A program made the position numbers and the translations under genes. This document shows, piece after piece, positions 24,053 to 32,930 of a stretch of DNA of 64,000 bases; the stretch's first letter is position 1; each line of letters begins with the position of its first letter. The DNA is from Streptomyces sp. NBC_00659 (lineage in GTDB: Bacteria; Actinomycetota; Actinomycetes; Streptomycetales; Streptomycetaceae): contig NZ_CP109031.1 in assembly GCF_036226925.1 (NCBI RefSeq), positions 8,432,001 to 8,496,000 on the forward strand, given 5' to 3'. The notes under the pieces were generated by a model. The model worked only from the letters and a program-made list of their open reading frames with translations. It made no database searches and was not told the DNA's origin.

Positions 24053-24433
24053 TCAGGACAGGTCCGAGACGGCCTCCGGCCGGTTCAGTGCCTCCTCCAG
24101 CGAGGCCGCGGGCGGCAGGATCTTCGAGAGCCCCGTCAGCCAGAACATGCGGAGCGTCAGCGGATGGGCGCAGACCAGGTGCAGCCGGCCGCCCCGGTCG
24201 AGGACGCGGCGCCTGGCGCGGTACAGCAGCCGCAGTCCCGAGCAGTCGAAGAACTCGACGCACCGCAGGTCGATCACGACCTGCGGTGCGGGGTCCGAGG
24301 TTGCCGCGTCCAGGAGCGGGGTGATCTCCGTCGAGGCGAGCAGGTCGATCTCCCCGTGCAGTTCCAGCACCACATGACCGTGGGCATGGTGGATCCGCAG
24401 ATGACTGGTGCACGGTGCGAAGTCGCTCGCCAC
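24053..24433 (-). CDS. STAS-domain anti-anti-sigma factor (RsbV-like)
   Basis: The 126-residue STAS protein has HGHVVLELHGEIDLLASTEI, VVIDLRCVEFFDCSGLRLLY (DCSG holds the phosphorylatable Ser) and LHLVCAHPLTLRMFWLTG. In partner switching, the unphosphorylated form binds the RsbW-like kinase and frees the sigma factor. GTG at 24433 follows GGAGG by 10 bases. It heads the group 24,433-21,781 with the phosphatase and kinase. No sigma factor gene is in the window. Confidence 0.85.
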   Translation of the reverse strand: MASDFAPCTSHLRIHHAHGHVVLELHGEIDLLASTEITPLLDAATSDPAPQVVIDLRCVEFFDCSGLRLLYRARRRVLDRGGRLHLVCAHPLTLRMFWLTGLSKILPPAASLEEALNRPEAVSDLS

Positions 24434-24734
24434 GCGGACATCACCTCCAGCCGGCTGTGGGCCTGCCCCCGATCGCTCGAGAGCGGGCTCACCGGAGGCC
24501 GGGGCGACGACTCGTCAAGCGATCACTGGACACGACCAGGGCGCCGGTTCGATGTAAAACCGTTTCCTGCTCTGCAAGTTACCCTCGTTGAGGTGAATTC
24601 CAGCATGTTCGATTGACATATGTCTTCGCTGTGCGCGGCGAGTTGGCCGCTGCGCACAGCCACCGCTGTCCCCGGTGGCCGCTGTGCCCGCCCACCGCTG
24701 CAGCCGGCCGCCCGGCGGCGCGGTCGCGCTGCCG
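24434..24734. other. Intergenic region, 301 bp
   Basis: This lies between the STAS gene start and the stop of the oxidoreductase gene, both leftward. It is AT-richer near 24,550-24,620, where promoter elements for the STAS gene are likely. GAGGGTAA on the minus strand near 24,590 could be a stress-sigma -10. No gene is seen. Confidence 0.4.
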
Positions 24735-25685
24735 TCAGTCGACCACCAGGACCAGCTTCCCCGTGGTCCGGCCCGTGTCGCCCAGGGCGTGTGCCTTGGC
24801 GGCGTCGGCGAGCGGGAAGGTCTCGGCGACGGTGGCGCGCAGCGAGCCCTTCTCGACGAGATCCGCGACCGCCCTCATGCCCGTCTGGTCGGCGTCGACG
24901 AGCATCCGCACCGCCCGGACCCCGAGCCGCTCGGCCTCCTCGTAGAACGTGTCGGATCCGACCGGCAGGATGGAGACGACCACGCCTCCGGGGCGCAGGA
25001 CACGCAGCGAGCGCAGTCCCGTATCGCCGCCGATGGTGTCCAGGACGACATCGACGTCGCGCACGGCCTCGGAGAAGTCGACGCCGGTGTAGTCGACCGG
25101 CTCGTCCACGCCGATGGACCGCAGGAAGTCGTGCTTGCCCGCGCTCGCGGTGCCGATCACGTACGCGCCGAGGGACTTCGCGATCTGGACGGCCACATGG
25201 CCGACCCCTCCGGCCGCGGCGTGGATCAGCACCCGCTGGCCGGGCCGCACGACGGCCCGCTCGGTCAGTGCCTGCCAGGCGGTCAGGGAGACCAGCGGGA
25301 GGGCCGCGGCCTGCGTGTGGTCGATCACCGACGGCTTACGGGTGAAGGCGCGGGCCGGGCCGGTCACGTACTCGGCGTGCGAGCCGTGGCCGAAGGGGTA
25401 GGGCAGCATGCCGAAGACCTCGTCCCCGGGCTGGAAGAGGGCGACGCCGATCCCGGTCGCCTCGACCACGCCGGAGACGTCCCAGCCGAGGACGAAGGGC
25501 GGTTCGCCGAGGAACCCGCCGTTCTCGCGGTGCTTCCAGTCGGTCGGGTTGACGCCCGCGGCCCGTACCCGGACCAGGATCTCGTTCGGTCGCGGCGAGG
25601 GCCGCTCCAGGGTCACTTCCTCAAGAACCTCGGGACCGCCGAGGACGGTCTGGCTGATGGCTCGCATGGTGTTCACAGTGCTCAT
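24735..25685 (-). CDS. NADP-dependent zinc-less oxidoreductase (quinone reductase-like MDR)
   Basis: The 316-residue medium-chain dehydrogenase/reductase has the GroES-like catalytic domain VRVRAAGVNPTDWKHRENGG and LGWDVSGVVEATGIGV, then the Rossmann fold with ALTERAVVRPGQRVLIHAAA, GGVGHVAVQIAKSLGAYVIG. The Cys/His zinc ligands of classical alcohol dehydrogenases are absent, so it belongs to the zinc-independent quinone/enone reductases that use NADPH. The ATG at 25685 is chosen, with an alternative at 25667; neither has a clear ribosome site. It is divergent from a GlxA-type regulator with 71 bases between, a layout typical of regulator and target. Confidence 0.85.
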   Translation of the reverse strand: MSTVNTMRAISQTVLGGPEVLEEVTLERPSPRPNEILVRVRAAGVNPTDWKHRENGGFLGEPPFVLGWDVSGVVEATGIGVALFQPGDEVFGMLPYPFGHGSHAEYVTGPARAFTRKPSVIDHTQAAALPLVSLTAWQALTERAVVRPGQRVLIHAAAGGVGHVAVQIAKSLGAYVIGTASAGKHDFLRSIGVDEPVDYTGVDFSEAVRDVDVVLDTIGGDTGLRSLRVLRPGGVVVSILPVGSDTFYEEAERLGVRAVRMLVDADQTGMRAVADLVEKGSLRATVAETFPLADAAKAHALGDTGRTTGKLVLVVD

Positions 25686-25722
25686 GGTGAACCAGCCTGC
25701 CCGGGGGCGACGCGGCAGAAAA

Positions 25723-25736
25723 TGGCATGATTGCCA
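25723..25736. promoter_or_regulatory. Candidate operator between oxidoreductase and GlxA-type regulator
   Basis: TGGCATGATTGCCA is an inverted repeat with 5-bp arms and a 4-bp centre. It lies in the 71-bp divergent spacer, 21 bases before the regulator start. It is a likely site for the adjacent AraC-type regulator. Confidence 0.4.
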
Positions 25737-25756
25737 ACCTTCGATAAGATCGTGCC

Positions 25757-26767
25757 ATGCAGAAGACGGAGCGAGCGGAACAAGCGGACCGGGCGTGGTG
25801 CCGGGAGCGAGGGGAGCCGGGGCGGCGCGTGGAGCGCGTCGTGGTCCTGGCGCTCGACGGGGTCTATCCCTTCGAGCTGGGGATGCCCAGCCGTATCCTC
25901 GGCGCGGCGGACGGCCGCTACGAGGTGATGACCTGCACCGTCGACGGAGGTCCGGTCCGTACCGACGCCGACTTCTCCATCACCGTCGAGCACGGTCCTG
26001 AGGTCCTGCGGACGGCGGACACGGTGGTGATCGCCGCCGTCACCCCGGCCGCCCTCCCCGTCGGCCGTTCCGACGAGGTCGCCGCCGCCCTCGCGTGCAT
26101 CCGTCCGGGCACGCGCATCGTCTCCATCTGTACGGGCGCGTTCGTGCTGGCCGCCGCCGGTCTGCTGGACGGTCGCCCGGCGACCACGCACTGGCATGTG
26201 GCCGACGAGTTCCGGCGCCTGTTCCCGCGGGTCGACCTGGACCCGGACGTCCTCTTCGTGGACGACGGCGACATCCTCACCTCGGCCGGAGCAGCGTCCG
26301 GCATCGACATCTGCCTGCACATCGTCCGCCGCGACCACGGCAGCGAACTGGCCAACAGGGTGGCCCGGCGCTGTGTGGTCCCGCCGCTGCGCGAGGGCGG
26401 CCAGGCCCAGTTCATCGAACAGCCCGTCCCGGAACCCTCGACGGCGAGCACCGCCGCCACCCGTGACTGGGCACTGGCCCGCCTCGGCGACCCGCTGACC
26501 CTGACCGATCTCGCCGCCCACGCCGGAATGAGCCTGCGCACCTTCGCCCGCCGCTTCAACGACGAGGTGGGTCTCAGCCCCGGCCGCTGGCTCATCCAGC
26601 AGCGCCTCTCCCGGGCCCGCCATCTGCTGGAGGCCAGCGATCTGCCGGTGGACCGGATCGCGGGCGAGGTCGGCTTCGCGACGGGCGCCTCGCTGCGCCA
26701 GCACCTCCAGGCGACGATCGGCGTCTCGCCCCAGACCTACCGGCGGACCTTCCAGACCGCGCGCTGA
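25757..26767 (+). CDS. GlxA-family transcriptional regulator (DJ-1/PfpI plus AraC HTH)
   Basis: The 336-residue protein has an N-terminal class I glutamine amidotransferase-like domain (about 28-195: VVVLALDGVYPFELGMPSRI, GTRIVSICTGAFVLAAAGLL with the nucleophile-elbow Cys, TTHWHVADEFRR). A C-terminal AraC HTH pair follows (about 235-330: LTLTDLAAHAGMSLRTFARR, IAGEVGFATGASLRQHLQ). GlxA-type regulators respond to small molecules and often control the divergent enzyme gene, here the oxidoreductase. The ATG at 25757 gives an Arg/Glu-rich leader of about 25 residues, so a later start is possible. Confidence 0.88.
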   Translation: MQKTERAEQADRAWCRERGEPGRRVERVVVLALDGVYPFELGMPSRILGAADGRYEVMTCTVDGGPVRTDADFSITVEHGPEVLRTADTVVIAAVTPAALPVGRSDEVAAALACIRPGTRIVSICTGAFVLAAAGLLDGRPATTHWHVADEFRRLFPRVDLDPDVLFVDDGDILTSAGAASGIDICLHIVRRDHGSELANRVARRCVVPPLREGGQAQFIEQPVPEPSTASTAATRDWALARLGDPLTLTDLAAHAGMSLRTFARRFNDEVGLSPGRWLIQQRLSRARHLLEASDLPVDRIAGEVGFATGASLRQHLQATIGVSPQTYRRTFQTAR

Positions 26768-26897
26768 CCCCGGCGAGACCGTCCGCGCGCGGCCGTGCGC
26801 CGTCCCCCGGGCGATCACCCGCAGCGGTCCGCGCCGGCCGACGAACGAACGTCCGCACCCGTGCGTCGTAGGAGCACCGACGACAGGCGGAGGAACA

Positions 26898-27746
26898 GTG
26901 GTGAGGACGCGCAGCGGGATCGTGGCCGCGGTGGTGCTGGTGGGGCTCGCGGCGGCGGGGTGCGGCGGGGGCGGGCACGACGCGCTGGTGGTGACCGGCA
27001 CGGTCCCCGCCACCCCGTACACCGGGCCGCTGGACCTTCCGTACACGGCGGAGGACGACGGGGACGCGCAGGAGAGTTCGGGCGCGGCGGGCCGGGCGCT
27101 GGAGTGCGAGGGCGCGATCCGGGCGGGCGACGCGGGTGACGCGTGGAGCAAGGACGACGGCGGTTCGACCCCCGAGGAGGGGCTGGAGGCGTACTTCGAC
27201 ATCTACCAGCCCGAACTGCCCGATGGGGGCTACCGGGTGGAGCGTACCGAAGGGGATCGCGTCCTGTTCTCCTACGACGTCGCGGGCCGCACCAAGGTCG
27301 CCGTCGTCGTCGCCAAGGACCGGCCGCGGCGCCCGGGTTGGGGCCCGGAGACGAGCGCGTCCTGCGACCCTTCCGAGTTCCCGGCGAGCTGGACGAAGGC
27401 GCACGGGTACGAGATCTGGACGGACCGGGACGGCTACCGCGTGCCGACCACCGAGGTGTCCAGCACGGCCGGTGCCGAGCACTGCGACTGGCAGAGCGCG
27501 CACTTCCTCGACCTGGGCCGGTACGGCCGTCAGTACGCGCGCGATCCGCGCGGGGTCCTCCCGCCCGAGGCCCTCACCGCCGCCTACGACCCGGACGTCC
27601 GCATGCCCGCCGACGCGCGTGACACCGGTTACCGCTACGGCGACCGGAGGCTCTGGCTGACGCCGGACCGGTCCACGGCGTACGTCAGGACCTCGCACGG
27701 GGTGGAGGCGTGGCCGGCGACGACCTCGCGCTTCGGCTGCCGGTGA
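26898..27746 (+). CDS. Hypothetical lipoprotein
   Basis: The 282-residue protein has a lipoprotein signal (VVLVGLAAAGC, Cys at about residue 22), a Gly-rich linker, and a domain with PEEGLEAYFDIYQPELPDGG, DRVLFSYDVAGRTKVAVVVA, FPASWTKAHGYEIWTD and VSSTAGAEHCDWQSAHFLDL. It should sit on the outer face of the membrane. I do not recognise a named family; the Cys pair may form a disulphide. GTG at 26898 is preceded by GGAGGAACA. It is convergent with the TetR gene, with a hairpin between. Confidence 0.75.
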   Translation: MVRTRSGIVAAVVLVGLAAAGCGGGGHDALVVTGTVPATPYTGPLDLPYTAEDDGDAQESSGAAGRALECEGAIRAGDAGDAWSKDDGGSTPEEGLEAYFDIYQPELPDGGYRVERTEGDRVLFSYDVAGRTKVAVVVAKDRPRRPGWGPETSASCDPSEFPASWTKAHGYEIWTDRDGYRVPTTEVSSTAGAEHCDWQSAHFLDLGRYGRQYARDPRGVLPPEALTAAYDPDVRMPADARDTGYRYGDRRLWLTPDRSTAYVRTSHGVEAWPATTSRFGCR

Positions 27747-27749
27747 GCC

Positions 27750-27771
27750 GCCGGGCGGTCCGCCGCCCGGC
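27750..27771. terminator. Hairpin terminator between convergent genes
   Basis: GCCGGGCGG and its exact complement flank TCCG. It starts 4 bases after the lipoprotein stop and lies before the end of the leftward TetR gene. Confidence 0.6.
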
Positions 27772-27779
27772 CCGGCGCG

Positions 27780-28334
27780 TCATCTGCTCGTGTGCAGGGC
27801 GACCAGGAGTTGCCAGACCTCGTCCGCGACGGTGTCCGGGGTGCCCTCCAGCAGGCCGTGCAGCCAGTCCCCGAGGACGCCCGCGAAGGTGGCGGCCACC
27901 GCGGAGGCGACGAGGGGGGCGTCCGGCGCGCCGGCGAGGGTGCGCTCGGCCAGGCTGCGGGCCCGCAGGTCGCGGTGGAGCACGAGGCCCAGCGGGCCGC
28001 CGCCGCCCGGACTGAGCAGCGCGCGGTAGAGGCCGGCGTGCGGGGCGAGTCCGGTGAAGAAGGCCCGCAGCGCGGGGGGCGCGGACACCGGGTCGGGCCG
28101 GCCGCGCCAGGCGTGCAGAGCCTCCACGGCCTCCCGTACGACATCGGCGCACGCGTCGACCGCCAGGGCTTCCAGATCGGCGTAGTGCAGATAGAAGGTC
28201 GCCCGGCCGACCCCGGCCCGCCGCACCAGCGCGGCGACACCGGTCTCCTCCAGCGGGTGTTCGGCGCACTCCTCCAGCAGCGCCTGCCGCAGCTTCGCGC
28301 GGGTCCGGGCGGCGCGCGGGTCGTCGGGCGTCAT
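27780..28334 (-). CDS. TetR-family regulator
   Basis: The 184-residue protein has an N-terminal HTH (ARTRAKLRQALLEECAEHPL, VAALVRRAGVGRATFYLHYA) and a divergent C-terminal ligand domain. The ATG at 28334 overlaps the stop of the upstream DUF1304 gene as TGATG, so the two are translated together. The double-palindrome operator at 28719-28769, before the DUF1304 gene, is the natural target and implies autoregulation. Confidence 0.86.
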   Translation of the reverse strand: MTPDDPRAARTRAKLRQALLEECAEHPLEETGVAALVRRAGVGRATFYLHYADLEALAVDACADVVREAVEALHAWRGRPDPVSAPPALRAFFTGLAPHAGLYRALLSPGGGGPLGLVLHRDLRARSLAERTLAGAPDAPLVASAVAATFAGVLGDWLHGLLEGTPDTVADEVWQLLVALHTSR

Positions 28335-28693
28335 CCGGCGAGCAGGACGGCGGCCAGGGCGAACGCCCCCGGCAGCGCCTGGGCGAAGAGGATGCGGCGG
28401 TTCGCGGTGACCGATCCGTACACACCCGCGACCACGACACAGCACAGGAAGAAGACCTGCGCGTCATGCCCGGTCGGGTCCGCCGCGATCAGCCCCCACA
28501 CCAGACCCGCGGCCAGGAATCCGTTGTACAGGCCCTGATTCGCGGCGAGCGGTGCGGTCGCCCGTGCCATCGGCGCGTCGAAGCCGTGGAGCCCCCGCCC
28601 CGGCTTCTTCTCCCACAGGAACATCTCCAGCACCAGGATGTACGCGTGCAGCGCGGCCACCAGGCCCACCAGCACGCTCGCGGCCGTTTCCAT
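28331..28693 (-). CDS. DUF1304 membrane protein
   Basis: The 120-residue protein has about four membrane helices. It matches DUF1304: LVGLVAALHAYILVLEMFLW, MARATAPLAANQGLYNGFLA, FFLCCVVVAGVYGSVTANRR and ALPGAFALAAVLLAG. Function is unknown; such genes often pair with TetR or MarR regulators, suggesting a stress- or drug-induced envelope protein. The ATG at 28693 has GGAG 10 bases upstream and is 25 bases from the operator. Confidence 0.85.
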   Translation of the reverse strand: METAASVLVGLVAALHAYILVLEMFLWEKKPGRGLHGFDAPMARATAPLAANQGLYNGFLAAGLVWGLIAADPTGHDAQVFFLCCVVVAGVYGSVTANRRILFAQALPGAFALAAVLLAG

Positions 28694-28718
28694 CGTCAGC
28701 GGGCTCCGATCCGTCTCG

Positions 28719-28769
28719 TCACTTCTTGGACAGGTGTCCACTATAGCTGGACGACTGTCCAAGAAGTGA
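28719..28769. promoter_or_regulatory. Double palindromic TetR operator and promoter
   Basis: Perfect 15-bp outer arms (TCACTTCTTGGACAG and its complement) enclose 21 bases that themselves contain two more half-sites. The region reads as two adjacent operators, TGGACAGGTGTCCA and TGGACGACTGTCCA, on either side of CTATAG. It lies directly upstream of the DUF1304-TetR pair and just past the amidohydrolase end. Confidence 0.7.
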
Positions 28770-28784
28770 CGGCCGTCTGGCGGC

Positions 28785-30416
28785 TCAGGCGTCCGGCGCC
28801 GCGTACACGCGCTCCCCTCCGACGTAGGTGAGCGCGACTCCCGTCTCCTTGAGCGCTTCCGGTGGTCCCGCGAACGGGTCGCGGTCCAGGACGACGAGAT
28901 CCGCGAGGGCACCCGCCCGTACGCTCCCGGTGTCGTCGAGGTGGTTCACGTACGCCGTTCCCGCGGTGTACGCCGTCAACGCGGCAGTCAGATCGATGCG
29001 TTCGGCCGGCAGGAACACCGGCCCCGGCTCGTCCGGGCTCACCCGGTTGACCGCGACATGGATGCCCTGGAGCGGGTCGGGGCTGCTGACCGGCCAGTCG
29101 CTGCCCGCCGCCAGCCGCGCGCCGGAGCGCAGCAGCGAACCGAACGGGTACTGCCAGGAAGCCCGTTCGGGCCCGAGGAAGGGAATGGTCAGCTCGTCCA
29201 TCTGCGGTTCGTGGGCTGCCCACAACGGCTGGATGTTCGCGGTGGCGCCGAGCGCGGCGAAGCGCGGAACGTCATCGGGGTGCACGACCTGGAGATGCGC
29301 CAGGTGCGGACGGGTGTCGCTCGGCCCGTTCGCCTTGCGCGCCGCCTCCACGGCGTCCAGGGCATGGCGTACGGCGCCGTCGCCGAGCGCGTGGAAGTGG
29401 CACTGGAACCCGAGCGCGTCCAACTCGGACACGTAGTAGGGCAGACGGGCCGGGTCGATGAAGCTCTTGCCCCGATTGGCCGTGGCACAGCCGCACTTGT
29501 CGAGGTAGGGGTCGAGCAGCGAGGCGGTGCCGTTCTCGGCGACACCGTCCAGCATCAGTTTGACGCTGGTCGCCCGGAACCTGCCGTGCTTCAAAGCGGC
29601 CCGCCGCTCCACGAGTTCGGGGATCTGCTCGGCGCCGCGCGCCCGGTCCCACCACAGGGCGCCGACCACCCGCGCGGTCAGCGAACCGTCACGGGCCGCC
29701 GTCAGGTACGCCTCGGACGGATCCTCCATGCCCAGGAAGGTGCCGACGATCGCGTCCTGCCAGGCGGTGATGCCGAGCGCGTGCAGATGCCGCTGGGCGT
29801 GCAGCAGCGCGGCGAGCCGGTCGGCAGGGGTGGCCGCGGGGGCGAGCCGGCCCACGGACTGCATGGCCCCTTCCTGAAGCATGCCGGTGGGCTCACCCGA
29901 CGCGTCCCGCTCGAAGCGTCCGTCGGCGGGGTCGGGCGTGTCCCGGGTGACGCCGGCGAGTTCGAGGGCGCGGCTGTTGACCCAGGCGCCGTGATGGTCC
30001 CGGTTCGGCAGATACACCGGCCGGTCGGGTACGACCGCGTCCAGGAGCTCCTTGGTGGGCGTACCGCCCGCGAAGGCCTCCATGGACCAGCCGCCGCCCG
30101 TGATCCACTCCCGTTCGGGGTGCGCGTCCGCGTACGCGCGGACGGCGGCGACGGTGTCCTCGGCCGTCTTCGCGCCGGTGAGATCGCACTGGGCGAGTTC
30201 CAGGCCCGCCGGGACCGGGTGGACGTGCGCGTCCTGGAACCCGGGCAGCAGCAGCCGCCCGGCCAGGTCGACGACCTCGGTGTCCGGGCCGGCCAGGTCA
30301 TGGACCTCGGCGTTCCCGACGGCGGTGATGCGTTCGCCGGTGACGGCCACCGCCGTCGCGGTGCGGCCTTCGGGAGTGAACACCGGGCCGCCGGTGAAGA
30401 GAAGGTCAGCGTGCAT
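28785..30416 (-). CDS. Amidohydrolase (YtcJ-like)
   Basis: The 543-residue metal-dependent hydrolase has the first metal motif HVHP in LLLPGFQDAHVHPVPAGLEL, a central carbamyl-Lys or Glu region (SVKLMLDGVAENGTASL), HFHALGDGAVRHAL and HLQVVHPDD for further His ligands, and the last Asp in LAAGSDWPVSSPDPLQGIHV. YtcJ-type enzymes hydrolyse amide or ring bonds of unknown natural substrates. The ATG at 30416 has AAGGAAA upstream. It lies 45 bases after the APC permease gene on the same strand, suggesting uptake then hydrolysis of one nitrogen compound. Confidence 0.87.
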   Translation of the reverse strand: MHADLLFTGGPVFTPEGRTATAVAVTGERITAVGNAEVHDLAGPDTEVVDLAGRLLLPGFQDAHVHPVPAGLELAQCDLTGAKTAEDTVAAVRAYADAHPEREWITGGGWSMEAFAGGTPTKELLDAVVPDRPVYLPNRDHHGAWVNSRALELAGVTRDTPDPADGRFERDASGEPTGMLQEGAMQSVGRLAPAATPADRLAALLHAQRHLHALGITAWQDAIVGTFLGMEDPSEAYLTAARDGSLTARVVGALWWDRARGAEQIPELVERRAALKHGRFRATSVKLMLDGVAENGTASLLDPYLDKCGCATANRGKSFIDPARLPYYVSELDALGFQCHFHALGDGAVRHALDAVEAARKANGPSDTRPHLAHLQVVHPDDVPRFAALGATANIQPLWAAHEPQMDELTIPFLGPERASWQYPFGSLLRSGARLAAGSDWPVSSPDPLQGIHVAVNRVSPDEPGPVFLPAERIDLTAALTAYTAGTAYVNHLDDTGSVRAGALADLVVLDRDPFAGPPEALKETGVALTYVGGERVYAAPDA

Positions 30417-30461
30417 GGTTCCGTTTCCTTGTTCCGTTTCCGTCTTCGGGTCGGCGGAAGC

Positions 30462-31955
30462 TCAGTCGGTGGTGGCCAGGAGCCGGGGCGCGTCGGCGTC
30501 GGTTCCCCGCCCGGTGGTGAAGTACGCGGACTTGCGGCCCCACTTGGCCCACGCGCCGGCCACGAAGCCCGAGACGATCATCAGGGTCGGGGTGAGCAGC
30601 AGGAACCAGCCGTTGTCCGCGCTGACCTCGAAATGATCGGCCGAGTCGTAGAAGGACCAGGCGAGATAGCCGCCGAGGCCGAGCAGCGCCACAGCGCTCA
30701 GAGCGGGCAGGACGACCGCGCGTGTCCCGTCCCACAGGTTTTCGCGCAGCAGCCCGCGGAACCGGGCGGCCGCCGCGAGGGCGATGAGCGCGTACGACAG
30801 CGCCACGACGATCCCGACGGCGTTGACCGTCGCCATGATCATGTCGGCGAGGCGGGGAATCACCAGCGAGAGCGTCGCCACCGCCACGGCCATCGCGCCG
30901 ATGAGCAGCGTGCCGGTCGCCGGAGTCCCGTACCGGGCACTGACCCTGGACCACACGGGCCCGAGCGTACGGTCCCGGCTCATCGCGAACATCCCGCGCG
31001 CCGTCGGGATCACCCCGGCCTGCAACGAGGCGACCGCGGAGAACATCAGCGCCACCAGGGGCAGCGCGGCCAGCGGCTGGTCGGCGAGCCGGTTCCCGAG
31101 GAAGGCCAGCCCCTCGGCACCGTGCCCGGCCAGCTCGTCCTCGGACAGCACCCGCTGGAAGGCCACCGAGCCGAGCAGGAACAGCCCCAGCATCGTCACC
31201 AGCGTGATGGTCCCGGCCCGCGAGGCGTCGCGCGGATCGCGCACCTCCTCGTTCACGGTGAACGCCGCCTCGAAGCCCCAGTAGCAGAACACCGACAGCA
31301 GCAGCCCCTGCGCCAGCGCCGTCGTCGACGGGATCTGGAACGGGTCGAACCAGCTCAGGCTGAAGGGGTGCGGACCGTTCACGATGCCGTACCCGCAAAA
31401 GCCCAGCAGGACGACGTACTCGAAGACCAGCAGCCCGCTCTGGAGCCGCGCGGCGGTCTTGACACCGGTCACCGCGGTGAGGGTGACGGCGACCAGGACC
31501 AGCACGCCCACGGCCGTGGTCTGGGCGGTCGAGCCCGGATCGAGCGCCAGCCCCGCCACCGTGTGCAGGCCCGCCTGGCCGGCGAGCTGGATCATCGCCG
31601 AACCGGTCACCGCCGTGGTGTACGCGAGGAACGCCACCGTGGCCACGATGCTCACCCAGCCGACCAGGAAACCCAGCCAGGGACTGAGCGAACGGCCCAC
31701 CCACACATAGCCGTTGCCCGCGTTCGGCTCGACCTTGTTCAGCCGGGAGAAGGCGCCCGCGATCCCGAGGATCGGCACGAAGGCCAGCAGCATGATCGCG
31801 GGCAGATGCAGCCCGACCACCCCCGCCGTCACTCCGAGGCCGATCCCGATGCTGGTGGTCGCCGCCGTGCTGGAGGCGGCGATGGCGACACCGTCCAGCA
31901 GGCCGAGGGTCTTGCGCAAGGACGGGGGATCCACACCGTACGGCTTCTGCGTCAT
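30462..31955 (-). CDS. APC-family amino acid/amine permease
   Basis: The 497-residue membrane protein, with about 12-14 helices, has the APC signature at its start (LDGVAIAASSTAATTSIGIG) and FGFEAAF-like CYWGFEAAFTVNEEVRDPRD in the middle. The ATG at 31955 follows GGAG by 6 bases, and a GTG at 31973 is less likely. It should import an amino acid, amine or amide by cation symport. It is in an operon with the amidohydrolase and divergent from a TetR regulator with an operator between. Confidence 0.87.
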   Translation of the reverse strand: MTQKPYGVDPPSLRKTLGLLDGVAIAASSTAATTSIGIGLGVTAGVVGLHLPAIMLLAFVPILGIAGAFSRLNKVEPNAGNGYVWVGRSLSPWLGFLVGWVSIVATVAFLAYTTAVTGSAMIQLAGQAGLHTVAGLALDPGSTAQTTAVGVLVLVAVTLTAVTGVKTAARLQSGLLVFEYVVLLGFCGYGIVNGPHPFSLSWFDPFQIPSTTALAQGLLLSVFCYWGFEAAFTVNEEVRDPRDASRAGTITLVTMLGLFLLGSVAFQRVLSEDELAGHGAEGLAFLGNRLADQPLAALPLVALMFSAVASLQAGVIPTARGMFAMSRDRTLGPVWSRVSARYGTPATGTLLIGAMAVAVATLSLVIPRLADMIMATVNAVGIVVALSYALIALAAAARFRGLLRENLWDGTRAVVLPALSAVALLGLGGYLAWSFYDSADHFEVSADNGWFLLLTPTLMIVSGFVAGAWAKWGRKSAYFTTGRGTDADAPRLLATTD

Positions 31956-32029
31956 GGCCTGCTCCGATCGCACCCGGGGCCTGATTCCGGCCCGATGACC
32001 GGAAATGAAACTGCCCGGGGCCTTAACAG

Positions 32030-32044
32030 GTCAACGGTGTTGAC
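32030..32044. promoter_or_regulatory. Palindromic operator between APC permease and TetR genes
   Basis: GTCAACGGTGTTGAC is a perfect 6-bp inverted repeat around 3 bases, in the 117-bp divergent spacer. It overlaps TTGACA and TTGACC -35-like hexamers in both directions. It is a likely site for the regulator at 32073. Confidence 0.6.
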
Positions 32045-32072
32045 ATAAAGTGCCCGCACCGGAGGGAGACCC

Positions 32073-32837
32073 ATGACGTCCACGAACGACCGCGTCGTCC
32101 CGCCCGCCGCCCGGCGGCGCAGACGCCCCACCAAGACCGGCGTCGTCCTGTCCGAGGAGCTGATCGTCGAAACCGCCCTGCGGCTGCTCAAGGAACACGG
32201 CGCCGACGCGCTCACCGTCCGCCGCCTCGGCCTCGCCCTCGGCGCCGACCCCAGCGCCCTGTACCGGTACTTCCGCGACACCGACGACCTGCTGCTCGCC
32301 ATCGCCGACGAACTCATCGGCCGCACCCTGCGCACCTGGCATCCCACGGGGGACTGGCGCGCCGACCTCCGGGACCTCGGCCTGCGCATGCACTCAGGCT
32401 CCCTCGCCCATCCGCAGGCCGCCGTGCTCAGCTCCTACCGGGTGACCGGCCGCGCCCACGAGATCCAGGCGGTGGAGACGATCCTCGGGGTGCTCCGCGG
32501 CGCCGGATTCCCCGACCCCGAAGCCGTACGGATCTACCACGCCTTCGTCGACCAGGCCCTCGCGTTCGCGGCCCTGGACGCCGCGAGCCTCGCCCTTCCC
32601 CCGGCCACCCGCGAGGCCGAGGCCGTCGTGTGGCGGGCGACGTACGCCCGGCTGCCCGCCGACAGCCACCCGAACATCGCGGCGACCGCCCGCCACCTCG
32701 TGCACGACATGCGGCGCAGCGCCTATCCGACGGCGCTCGACCTGCTGCTCGGCGCCGCCGCGGCCCGGCTCGCGGAGATCACCGCGGGCGGGTCCGCGGC
32801 AGGACCCGCGCCGAACGGGCCCGGCCCGTCACACTGA
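32073..32837 (+). CDS. TetR-family regulator (TetR_C-type ligand domain)
   Basis: The 254-residue protein has an Arg-rich leader, then an HTH (SEELIVETALRLLKEHGADA, LTVRRLGLALGADPSALYRY) and a long C-terminal domain (ALLSSYRVTGR-like, VRIYHAFVDQALAFAALDAA). The ATG at 32073 has GGAGGGAG about 7 bases upstream. It probably represses the divergent permease-amidohydrolase operon and itself through the palindrome at 32030. Confidence 0.87.
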   Translation: MTSTNDRVVPPAARRRRRPTKTGVVLSEELIVETALRLLKEHGADALTVRRLGLALGADPSALYRYFRDTDDLLLAIADELIGRTLRTWHPTGDWRADLRDLGLRMHSGSLAHPQAAVLSSYRVTGRAHEIQAVETILGVLRGAGFPDPEAVRIYHAFVDQALAFAALDAASLALPPATREAEAVVWRATYARLPADSHPNIAATARHLVHDMRRSAYPTALDLLLGAAAARLAEITAGGSAAGPAPNGPGPSH

Positions 32838-32930
32838 GGTCCGCTCCACCGTCATCCGTGCGGAGCGACCTGCCCGCCCCGGGCGGGTGCGCCGCCCGTC
32901 GTACGCCGTCGACCAGGAGGCTGTCCGCAG

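Noticed and set aside
22467..24413. 648-codon reading of the RsbP gene with a long N-terminal extension
   Set aside because: The extension is out of frame with the rsbQ remnant and STAS gene, which have real homology and ribosome sites.
28941..32048. 1035-codon plus-strand frame
   Set aside because: Antisense to the amidohydrolase and APC permease; no homology.
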